The notes beneath the pieces were generated by a model. It had not been told where the DNA came from and searched no databases. It saw nothing but the letters and a program-made list of their open reading frames with translations. From JANQHS01 sp965227315 (GTDB lineage Bacteria > Bacteroidota > Bacteroidia > Cytophagales > CCMP332), in assembly GCA_965227315.1 (NCBI GenBank), contig OZ245737.1, positions 1,054,001 to 1,118,000 on the forward strand: 64,000 bases of DNA. The letters are read 5' to 3'. How positions within the stretch are numbered: position 1 is the first letter of the stretch; each line of letters starts with the position of its first letter. Made by a program: the position numbers and the translations under genes. Positions 27,619 through 35,068 of this stretch are shown here, in pieces.

Positions 27619-28599
27619 CTAGAACTTGAATTTGAGCAGATTTACAGGCGCCATGTCGACTTTTGTTGCCGAAGGAGAAGGTGTTTTGTATCCTGAAGGT
27701 ACCTGCTCCCATGAGTTATAGGTGTTGCCACCGATTAAAAATTTGGCTGCATTCTTATTGGCATTTCCTGACAAGGATGCTCCGGGAACGGTATATGCTT
27801 CGATGGGCGCCTCGACACCTGCGTTCTTCCCGTTCAAAACCAATTCGGAAACCCCATCTCCGTCTACATCAGATCGGATCCAGTCCAATTCAAGTATCTT
27901 GTTATAAGTGCCATCCTGAACCATTTCAAGGATCTTTTCATTAAATCTTTCGATGATATAGGCAGAATTCTCCATATCCCTTCTCACCCCAAAATGGAGT
28001 GATCTTCTGACGATAGGATTCATTCCGATCTCAAGATATTTATGAACATCCTCCTCCTGGTATTTTGTGATATATCTGATCACCAGGTCCTCAACCAGCA
28101 TATAATCTGCCTTTCCATCCAATAGAAGTTCCAGGTTGCCCTGAATATCCAGGCCTGAAATGATCTCGACACCGGAAACCGTATCGACAGCTTCCCCATA
28201 TGCATAGCTTCCCACCAAGGCCACCTTTTTTCCTTTGAGATCTGAAAAACTCGTGGCGGAAACATCACTGCCTTTTTTTCCTACCAGAACCAGCCTGTTC
28301 TCAAGATATGGCTTTGAAAACCGAAGAAAACGTTCTCGATCTTCGGTATACCAAAGTGCGGGACTTCCGTCGTAGGCGCCGTCATTCAGACCTGTTATCA
28401 CAATGGTGAAGTCGTGGATCTGGTAATCACTCCGGATGTTAGCCCGATTGAGGGCTTCTACAACCAGTTCTCTGGAATAGGCTTTCTGTCCTTCTTCATT
28501 TGTAAAGGGTGGCCACACCGAAGAGGCGAGGTGGAGGTGGATGCCCTGGGAATTGGCGACAATCGGGAGAAATACAATAAGGATCAGAATCGGCCTCAT
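27619..28599 (-). CDS. Extracytoplasmic solute-binding protein (family 3-like) with EF-hand-like tail
   Basis: I use the ATG at 28599 (MRPILILIVFLPIVANSQ signal peptide); the frame opens at 28608. The 326-residue protein has the amino-acid-binding family 3 pattern: SSVWPPFTNEEG at the start, SYGEAVD-like GSYAYGEAV, DYMLVED, and GTYNKILELDW near residue 240. It then departs from the family with DVDGDGVSELVL, an EF-hand/dockerin-like calcium loop (about residue 248), and an unusual repeat-free tail of ~70 residues. No permease or ATPase partner lies next to it, so it may be a stand-alone sensor or binding protein. Confidence 0.8.
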   Translation of the reverse strand: MRPILILIVFLPIVANSQGIHLHLASSVWPPFTNEEGQKAYSRELVVEALNRANIRSDYQIHDFTIVITGLNDGAYDGSPALWYTEDRERFLRFSKPYLENRLVLVGKKGSDVSATSFSDLKGKKVALVGSYAYGEAVDTVSGVEIISGLDIQGNLELLLDGKADYMLVEDLVIRYITKYQEEDVHKYLEIGMNPIVRRSLHFGVRRDMENSAYIIERFNEKILEMVQDGTYNKILELDWIRSDVDGDGVSELVLNGKNAGVEAPIEAYTVPGASLSGNANKNAAKFLIGGNTYNSWEQVPSGYKTPSPSATKVDMAPVNLLKFKF

Positions 28600-28643
28600 C
28601 CAGACCAATTTATGAATTATGCGTCAGGAATGATCTCTGCTGC

Positions 28644-31049
28644 TTATTCGTCTTTAAGCCAAACAATAGGATTCACTCTGGAAGCCCTGTAGGTTGTCCA
28701 GATCAACGGAAGCAAGGCGAGAAAAAGGCTCACCACGATTGAGAGAAAGGCGGCATCCGGTCCGATCTCTATATGGTAGGCAAAATTTTCTAACCAGGTA
28801 TTCGAAAAATACCAGCCCATAGGAATTCCCACAGCAAAAGAGATCATAATGAGTTTCAGAAAATGGCTTGATACAAAATAGAATAGCTGGCTCACATTTG
28901 ATCCTAAAACCTTTCGGAGGCTGGCTTCCTTTAACTTTTGTGAGAGATAGTATATGGTAAGTCCCAGCAGCCCCAGGCCGGCGATCACAATACTGAGAAA
29001 GGAGAACAAACTGAAAAGCTTTCCCCTGGCCTGCTCTGAATCGTATAGCTCGACATATTGATCATCAAGAAACCAATAATCAAAGGGAAGGTCCGGGGCC
29101 ATTTCCATCCAAATATTCTGAAGTTCATCCTTTAAGGCCATTGGATCAGTCCCGCTAAACCTGACAGCCATCTGATTTACACGATTTACATCGATCATAA
29201 ATACCACAGGTGTGATCGGAGAATGCAGAGATTCCATATGGAAATCCTCGACTACACCGATGATCTTTCCTTCTCTCCCCCAGTAGGTAAAGGCCTTACC
29301 GATCGCTTCGTTTGGATCCGTCCAGCCGATCATTTCGATTGCATTGCGATTCAGCACAAATGCCATGGTATCATCGGTCAGAAAATCCTTGCTGAAATCC
29401 CTCCCGGCTATTATTTCCACACCGAAGGTTTCGAAATAGTTATAGTCATTGCTGACGGCCTTGATCACGACCTCCGGAATCACCATGCTATCTCCAAACT
29501 CTACCCTGGCACCTCCGGAATTGAGCAACCTGTCGGTCGGAAAAATATTTCCCCCGGTAGTGGATATCACCCCCTTGATCCTTCTGACCCTTTCATATGC
29601 CAACTCGACCTTTTCATTCAGAACATCGTCAACAGGGAGGATCATGATGTTTTCCTTGTCGTAACCCAGGGATTTGTCCTGGAGAAATTGGAGTTGCTGG
29701 AAAATAATGGTTGTCGAGAAGATCAGAAAAGCGGCAATTGCAAATTGAAAAACCACCAGAACTTCCTTGAGTCTGACACCGGAATTAAAAAGTCTCAAGT
29801 CTCCTTTGAGCACCTTAGTAGGTTTAAAGGTGCTTAGAACCAATGATGGATAAAGCCCTGCTACCAAACCAATGCCGATTGAAAAGAGCCCAAAAAGCAA
29901 TATCCATAGGATGGACTTACTCAGGTCAAAATGAAGCTCTATGCCCGTATAGGCTAATATGATCGGCGCGGAAAACCTGGCAATAATCAATCCAAGGGCA
30001 CAGGCTACAAAGGCCAGGATAAAGGATTCAGTTAGAAACTGTACCGATATTTCTCCTCGGGAGGCCCCTATGGTTTTTCGAACTCCGACCTCCTTGGCGC
30101 GGTCTCCTGCCCTGGCCAATGACAAATTGATATAGTTAATACAAGCCAGTATCAATACGAGCACTGCAATGGAAGCGAAGGTCCACACGATCTTCGAATC
30201 TCCGTTGGCTTCTATTTCCGTATCCAGCTGCGACTCCAGGTGAATGTCCCTGACATTCATAGCATGCAGTTCATTCCATTCATTTGCCCTTTCGTTGAGG
30301 TGTTTCACCAGAAAATCAGGTAACCCGGAGATGATCTCCTCAATCGTATGGCCTTCCTTTAAAAGGATAAATGTGGAGAAATTATTACTGCCGAAATTCT
30401 TCATCATCTCCTCGCGACCGCCATAAAACCCCTCTATGATGCTGAAATCCGCCACCAGATCAAGATGAAAATGAGAATTCGTTGGAATATCCTCAAACAC
30501 TCCTCTGACCACCAGGTTCATCCCATCATTGCCCTCAAGCAATTTCTCCATCGGGTCCTCATCACCAAAGATCCTTTCTGCTGTTGATTCGGAGATCACG
30601 ACACTGTTGGGATGAGTCAATGCGCTGGCTTGATCTCCCTTGACAAAGGGGATATCAAAAACCGTAAAGAATTCAGCATCAGCAAAATAGAACCTGTCCT
30701 CGGAGAAGAGATTTTCCTTGTATTTGGTCGTGCCACCCCAATTCTTCTTCAAGCGGACGACCTCCTCGCATTGCTCATCAAAATCCATTTTGAACAGGGG
30801 GGCAAAAGGAGGTGCCAAATGCCCCAGGTGTAGTGTGGTGGATCCGTCCTTCGAAAAGAATTCTCGGCTGATCCTATAGATCCGATCTCCCTTTGCCCAG
30901 TGTTTGTCAAAACTTCTCTCGCGGATCACATACAGGCCTAAAAGGACAAAAGAGGCCATTCCCAGGGTAAGACCAATAAAATTGATGGATGTAAAAAGGA
31001 GGTTTTTGCGATAAGATCTGAAGGCGGAACGAAAGATGAATCCAAACAT
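28644..31049 (-). CDS. ABC transporter permease of the MacB/FtsX type
   Basis: An 801-residue membrane protein: one transmembrane segment near residues 20-42, a large MacB-type periplasmic domain, three segments around 285-415, a second periplasmic domain, and three more near the C-terminus (about 670-790), with FtsX-type motifs (VGVRKTIGASRGEISVQF and SLRKVLGSNVSQLFYF). This duplicated layout is common for Bacteroidota permeases that move lipids or peptides by a mechanical mechanism with a separate ATPase. No ATPase gene is nearby, so the partner must be elsewhere. It ends 45 bases from the solute-binding gene, but the functional link is unproven. Confidence 0.92.
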   Translation of the reverse strand: MFGFIFRSAFRSYRKNLLFTSINFIGLTLGMASFVLLGLYVIRERSFDKHWAKGDRIYRISREFFSKDGSTTLHLGHLAPPFAPLFKMDFDEQCEEVVRLKKNWGGTTKYKENLFSEDRFYFADAEFFTVFDIPFVKGDQASALTHPNSVVISESTAERIFGDEDPMEKLLEGNDGMNLVVRGVFEDIPTNSHFHLDLVADFSIIEGFYGGREEMMKNFGSNNFSTFILLKEGHTIEEIISGLPDFLVKHLNERANEWNELHAMNVRDIHLESQLDTEIEANGDSKIVWTFASIAVLVLILACINYINLSLARAGDRAKEVGVRKTIGASRGEISVQFLTESFILAFVACALGLIIARFSAPIILAYTGIELHFDLSKSILWILLFGLFSIGIGLVAGLYPSLVLSTFKPTKVLKGDLRLFNSGVRLKEVLVVFQFAIAAFLIFSTTIIFQQLQFLQDKSLGYDKENIMILPVDDVLNEKVELAYERVRRIKGVISTTGGNIFPTDRLLNSGGARVEFGDSMVIPEVVIKAVSNDYNYFETFGVEIIAGRDFSKDFLTDDTMAFVLNRNAIEMIGWTDPNEAIGKAFTYWGREGKIIGVVEDFHMESLHSPITPVVFMIDVNRVNQMAVRFSGTDPMALKDELQNIWMEMAPDLPFDYWFLDDQYVELYDSEQARGKLFSLFSFLSIVIAGLGLLGLTIYYLSQKLKEASLRKVLGSNVSQLFYFVSSHFLKLIMISFAVGIPMGWYFSNTWLENFAYHIEIGPDAAFLSIVVSLFLALLPLIWTTYRASRVNPIVWLKDE

Positions 31050-31182
31050 GATAGAATTTTAGCCAAATCCTCGGCAAGAGGCCAATTGAATTATTTAAGC
31101 GGCAAAGCCTCACAATTTCTATTGAAGAACGTTCCGGACTCGCGATCATCTTCTTAGGATCCTTTGGAAAGAGCTTGGAGAA

Positions 31183-31214
31183 ATTGGGTTTAACACCTTC
31201 AAATATTAGATTTG
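31183..31214 (+). promoter_or_regulatory. Promoter of the GAPDH gene
   Basis: TAGATTTG at 31207-31214 fits TAnnTTTG. An ATTG (one mismatch to TTTG) lies 20 bases upstream. The leader to the ATG at 31248 would be about 28 bases. Motif-based inference. Confidence 0.5.
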
Positions 31215-31247
31215 CGGCCTCATTTAAAGGCACATAAATTTTCCATT

Positions 31248-32231
31248 ATGAACGTAGCTATTAACGGATTTGGAAGGATTGGTCGACTGACCTTTAAAAA
31301 CCTTCTTCAAAAGTCAAACATCAATGTTGTTGCCATCAACGACCTTACCGATGCAAACACCCTTGCCCATCTTCTAAAATATGATTCTGTCCATGGTAAA
31401 TTCCCGGGAGAGGTTTCCGTATCGGGCGATTCACTAATGGTTAATGGAAAAGCTATTAAGATCATTGCCGAAAGAGATCCGGCCGCTCTTCCATGGGGAG
31501 ATATGGGTGTGAATGTTGTGTTGGAATCAACCGGGATTTTCACCAACCCAGAAGGAGCCGGAAAACACATCTCTGCCGGTGCCAATAAGGTCGTGATCTC
31601 CGCTCCGGCAAAAGGCGATATCAAAACCGTAGTGCTGGGCGTCAATGATGACAGCATGACCGGTGAGGAGCAGATCCTTTCAAATGCATCATGTACAACA
31701 AACTGCCTTGCCCCCATGGCAAAGGCTATTGACGATGCCTTTGGCATACAAAAGGGTTACATCTCCACAATTCATGCTTATACGGCTGATCAAAGAATTC
31801 AGGACGCACCTCATAAAGATCTGAGGAGAGCCAGGGCTGCGGCGGTCAATATTGTTCCTACGAGTACAGGGGCGGCCAAGGCTGTTGGATTGGTATTACC
31901 ACACCTGCAGGGAAAACTTGATGGAGTGGCCATGAGGGTTCCTGTTCCTGATGGTTCCTTGACCGATCTCGTTGCCGTGGTGGACAAGGAAACAACTGCC
32001 GCCGAAGTAAACGAGGTGGTTAAATCGGCAGCTAATGGTGCTTTAAAAGGAATTTTGGAATATACTGAAGACCCGATCGTATCTACAGATATTATTGGGA
32101 ATCCGCATTCCTGCATATTCGATTCTGGGATGACCTCTGCCAATGGCAATCTGATCAAGGTCGTGGGCTGGTATGATAATGAAGCCGGATATTCGGCCAG
32201 ATCTGCCGACCTGATCGAAAGGGTAGGATAG
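31248..32231 (+). CDS. gapA: Type I glyceraldehyde-3-phosphate dehydrogenase
   Basis: The start is set at 31248 (MNVAINGFGRIGRL); twelve upstream codons of the open frame are not conserved. The 327-residue enzyme has the N-terminal NAD-binding Rossmann fold (GFGRIGR), the catalytic SNASCTTNCLAP with C149, and the glycolytic-type HAYTADQRIQDAPHKDLRRAR region. It converts glyceraldehyde 3-phosphate to 1,3-bisphosphoglycerate in the cytosol. Length and motifs are normal. A terminator follows at once. Confidence 0.97.
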   Translation: MNVAINGFGRIGRLTFKNLLQKSNINVVAINDLTDANTLAHLLKYDSVHGKFPGEVSVSGDSLMVNGKAIKIIAERDPAALPWGDMGVNVVLESTGIFTNPEGAGKHISAGANKVVISAPAKGDIKTVVLGVNDDSMTGEEQILSNASCTTNCLAPMAKAIDDAFGIQKGYISTIHAYTADQRIQDAPHKDLRRARAAAVNIVPTSTGAAKAVGLVLPHLQGKLDGVAMRVPVPDGSLTDLVAVVDKETTAAEVNEVVKSAANGALKGILEYTEDPIVSTDIIGNPHSCIFDSGMTSANGNLIKVVGWYDNEAGYSARSADLIERVG

Positions 32232-32249
32232 ATTATAAGACCTTATTTC

Positions 32250-32283
32250 AGGCCGGTCGGGTTTCCCTGGCCGGCTTTTTTTG
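32250..32283 (+). terminator. Intrinsic terminator after gapA
   Basis: GCCGG with a GGG/CCC inner stem and CCGGC, followed by seven T, lies about 20 bases after the gapA stop. Confidence 0.75.
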
Positions 32284-32365
32284 TGGTCATGTACTGCTTA
32301 TCACCTTTTGGATGATTTTTTCATCGAGGATCCTTTATCGTGATCCGCTCGTTTTCGATGTACTG

Positions 32366-32600
32366 AACCAAAGATTATCCGATAAGCGGAGCTTTCGGAT
32401 AATGACGGGTGGGGGAGAAAAAGTGGCCTGGGTTGGACAATGCCTCTCTAAATCCTTAACGGTAAATGGCATTTAGTATGCATCCAAAGAATGAACCAAG
32501 GATTATCCGATAAGTATGGCTCTCGGATGATGACGACGCTTTGGAAGTATAATCATATCGTCACCATCTGAGCGCTTTGCGAATCAGATGGTCTTTGGTT
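32366..32600. repeat. Left REP-like repeat block (two hairpin units)
   Basis: A 235-bp block with edges AACCAAAGA (left) and TCTTTGGTT (right), which are inverted to each other. It holds two hairpins with arms ATTATCCGA / TCGGATAAT at 32374-32403 and 32502-32531 (second copy with one G-T pair), 128 bases apart. It ends in a second palindrome ACCATCTGA / TCAGATGGT (about 32565-32594). Most of the block recurs at 32940-33297. Confidence 0.85.
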
Positions 32601-32604
32601 AAAC

Positions 32605-32907
32605 CTATGTCATATCCCGAACCTGTTCCCAAAGATCAAACCAACCCTTGTTCTTTGAATTGATCAGGTCTTCTTTCCATTTTCTATTCCAGCCTTTTAG
32701 TTGCTTTTCTCTGCGAATGGCGGTTACGATGTCATCAAAAGATTCATAATAGATCAGGTGCTTACAATTGTATCTGGAAGTAAAAACAGATCCTTCTCCC
32801 CTTTTATGTCGCCATACTCTTGCCACGAGATTTGAGGTAACACCTATGTATAGGGCGGATTTTGAAGGATTCGTCAGAATGTATACATACCCTCCTTTTG
32901 AGTTCAT
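32605..32907 (-). CDS. Single-domain GIY-YIG endonuclease
   Basis: The start is set at 32907 (MNSKGGYVYILTN), the usual beginning of this family; an earlier ATG at 32934 would add nine residues. The 100-residue protein is one GIY-YIG nuclease domain: GYV (6-8), YIG (20-22), catalytic R30 in NLVARVWRHK, E67 in RREKQLK and N83. Single-domain members of this kind are frequent and often multicopy in Bacteroidota. Their biological role is poorly known. It lies between direct repeat blocks rich in hairpins, so it may cut or mobilise these repeats, in the way RAYT transposases act on REP sequences. That is inference. Confidence 0.9.
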   Translation of the reverse strand: MNSKGGYVYILTNPSKSALYIGVTSNLVARVWRHKRGEGSVFTSRYNCKHLIYYESFDDIVTAIRREKQLKGWNRKWKEDLINSKNKGWFDLWEQVRDMT

Positions 32908-32939
32908 GTCTACGGCTATATGATGATATGCCAAAATAG

Positions 32940-33297
32940 AACCAAAGATTATCCGATAAGCGATGCTTTCGGATAATTGCGGGTGGGGGAGAAAAAGTGG
33001 CCTGGGTCGGACAATGCCACTCTAAATCCTTAGCGGCAAATGGTCTTCAGTATACATCCGAAGAATGAACCAAAGATTATCCGATAAGTGTAGCTTTCGG
33101 ATAATTGCGGGTATGGTAAAAACAATGCCTCCTTTGGATATTACACGCCTGGTTCTTGACGCCTAAAAGTACATAGCATTACATAAGAAGAATAAACCAA
33201 GGGTTATCCGATAAGTATAGTTCTCGGATAACGACGCCTTGGAATTATAATCATATCGTCACCATCTGAGCGCTTTGCGAATCAGATGGTCTTTGGT
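32940..33297. repeat. Right REP-like repeat block (three hairpin units)
   Basis: A 358-bp block that repeats the left block and adds one more unit. Hairpins lie at 32948-32977, 33076-33105 and 33203-33232, spaced 128 and 127 bases. The last has arms GTTATCCGA / TCGGATAAC, so both arms changed together and pairing is kept. It ends like the left block with ACCATCTGA / TCAGATGGT and TCTTTGGT. Confidence 0.85.
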
Positions 33298-33312
33298 CAA
33301 TCAATCACCACA

Positions 33313-34059
33313 TCATTCCAACAAAGCACCCTGCTCTTCGGTAATGTCCATGTTATGATAAACCTTTTGAACATCGTCGTCATCCTCCATGACATCCAAA
33401 AACCTCATCACCTGCTTGAACTGATCATTATCAAGGGTCTGAAGTGTTGTGGGTATCCTTTGCAGCTCACCGCTCTCAAGCTCTACGCCCATTTCATCCA
33501 GCTTGGACTGCAGGTTTCCAAAATCGCTCATGGCACAGGTCACAACAATTAACTCAGGACTGAACTCGACATCCTCGGCCCCGCCGTCGATGACCTCAAG
33601 CGTAAACTCATCTTCATCGAGATTGCCATCATTTTTAATGGTAAATACGCCCTTGCGCTCAAACATGTAATCCACAGAACCATTGGTTCCCAGATTTCCA
33701 CCATGTTTGGAGAATATGGCCCTGACATTCTGAACCGTTCGGTTCAGATTATCAGTTGTGCATTCGACGATAACCGGAATTCCATTGGGACCATAACCTT
33801 CATAGGTGGTCTCCTGATAATCCTCAGCATCCGCCCCGGATGCTTTCTTGATCGCCCTGTCAATGGTATCCTTGGGCATATTGACCGAACGGCCATTTTG
33901 CACCGCCAGCCTCAGCCTGGAATTTGAATCCATATCGGGACCACCCTCTTTTACCGCAACCGTGATCTCCTTGATCACCTTGGTGAACATCTTGCCCTTC
34001 TTGGCATCTTGCTTGCCTTTGCGGTGCTTGATGTTGGCCCATTTACTATGTCCTGCCAT
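33313..34059 (-). CDS. YebC/PmpR family protein
   Basis: A 248-residue cytosolic protein with the invariant start MAGHSKWANIKHRKG and the family segments RLAVQNGRSVNMPKDTIDRAI, YEGYGPNGIPVIVEC and NRTVQNVRAIFSKHGGNLG. Members act as DNA-binding regulators or, as more recent work indicates, in relieving ribosome stalling at proline-rich stretches. This member cannot be assigned to either. The normal length and three-domain layout are intact. The stop codon lies 15 bases from the repeat block. Confidence 0.95.
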   Translation of the reverse strand: MAGHSKWANIKHRKGKQDAKKGKMFTKVIKEITVAVKEGGPDMDSNSRLRLAVQNGRSVNMPKDTIDRAIKKASGADAEDYQETTYEGYGPNGIPVIVECTTDNLNRTVQNVRAIFSKHGGNLGTNGSVDYMFERKGVFTIKNDGNLDEDEFTLEVIDGGAEDVEFSPELIVVTCAMSDFGNLQSKLDEMGVELESGELQRIPTTLQTLDNDQFKQVMRFLDVMEDDDDVQKVYHNMDITEEQGALLE

Positions 34060-34108
34060 AATCTTTCTCTAAAAAAATTCAACATTAAAAATATCTTTGG
34101 AAAATCCC

Positions 34109-35068
34109 ATGCAGAAACTAGATCAAATCTTAGATATAAAATACCCGATCATCATGGCGCCCATGTTCCTGGTTTCAAATCAAAAGATGATGGAGGCGGC
34201 CATGGATGAGGGTATAGCCGGTTGCTTCCCCTCTTTGAACTTCCGAGAAAAAGGAGAACTAGCAGATTTACTTCAGGAACTCAATGCTTACCGGCAAGAC
34301 TCAAGATCAGGGACCTATGGTGTGAACCTCATTGCCCAAAAAACGAATCCTCTCTTCCAGAAACACCTGGAAATATGTGTTTCCAACAAGGTTCCGTTTT
34401 ACATCACCTCTCTTGGAAATCCAAGGCTTGTCATCGAGGGCGCGAAATCCTATGGGGGTAGAGTATTTTGCGATGTCACTAATATGGTGCATGCGGAAAA
34501 GGTAGCCGAACTGGGCTGTGATGCCTTTATCGCGGTCGTCAAAGGGGCGGGCGGGCATGCCGGCCCCCTTCCCGCCGAAGAACTCCTAGCGCAGCTAAAA
34601 TCCAACTTTCCGCATATTCCGGTGATCATCGCCGGAGGAGTTGCAACCGGGCAACAGGTAAATAAAATGCTGGAACTGGGAGCGGCAGGCGTTTCTGTGG
34701 GGACCAGGTTCATCGCTTCGGAGGAAGCTTCTGTTAGCCAGGATTATAAACAGGCGATCATCGATTCAAAAAGGGAGGACATCGTCAGTACTACAAGGCT
34801 TTCGGGAACCCCATGCAACATCATCAACACAGACTACGCCCGGAAGGTCGGACTTGAACAATCAAGACTGGAGAAGTATCTCTCAAACCATCCGGTGACC
34901 AAGAAATACTTCAAAATGCTGATCCAGATGAAGGGGATGAAAAAGTTCAAGCAAGGGCTGCAACCGGCGACCTACAAAACCCTTTGGTGCGCGGGCGAAA
35001 CGGTGCAGGACATCGATTCGGTTCTGTCAACCCGGGAAATAGTATCAGATCTGTCAGGGAAGTTGTGA
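34109..35068 (+). CDS. Nitronate monooxygenase-like FMN enzyme
   Basis: The start is set at ATG 34109 (MQKLDQILDIKYPIIMAPM); a TTG four codons earlier is less likely. The 319-residue TIM-barrel enzyme has the nitronate monooxygenase/2-nitropropane dioxygenase pattern: PIIMAPM, VKGAGGHAG, PVIIAGGVATG and GAAGVSVGTRFIAS, which bind FMN. It may detoxify nitronates, but related enzymes include enoyl-ACP reductase FabK, so the substrate is open. The gene converges with the glycosyltransferase fusion; their ends overlap by 15 bases. Confidence 0.87.
   Translation: MQKLDQILDIKYPIIMAPMFLVSNQKMMEAAMDEGIAGCFPSLNFREKGELADLLQELNAYRQDSRSGTYGVNLIAQKTNPLFQKHLEICVSNKVPFYITSLGNPRLVIEGAKSYGGRVFCDVTNMVHAEKVAELGCDAFIAVVKGAGGHAGPLPAEELLAQLKSNFPHIPVIIAGGVATGQQVNKMLELGAAGVSVGTRFIASEEASVSQDYKQAIIDSKREDIVSTTRLSGTPCNIINTDYARKVGLEQSRLEKYLSNHPVTKKYFKMLIQMKGMKKFKQGLQPATYKTLWCAGETVQDIDSVLSTREIVSDLSGKL

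Larger units (their letters stand above)
32366..33297. mobile_element. Candidate GIY-YIG element flanked by direct REP-like blocks
   Basis: The unit consists of left block, GIY-YIG gene and right block. The coding frame fills the gap between the blocks nearly exactly: its stop is five bases from the left block and its most upstream ATG six bases from the right block. The unit lies between gapA's terminator and the 3' end of the yebC-like gene without disturbing either. No transposase is present. Calling it mobile is inference. Confidence 0.5.

Noticed and set aside
32366..33297. The repeated hairpins as a CRISPR array
   Set aside because: Spacing is 128 bases and the stretches between hairpins are themselves repeats, not unique spacers. 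There are no cas genes.
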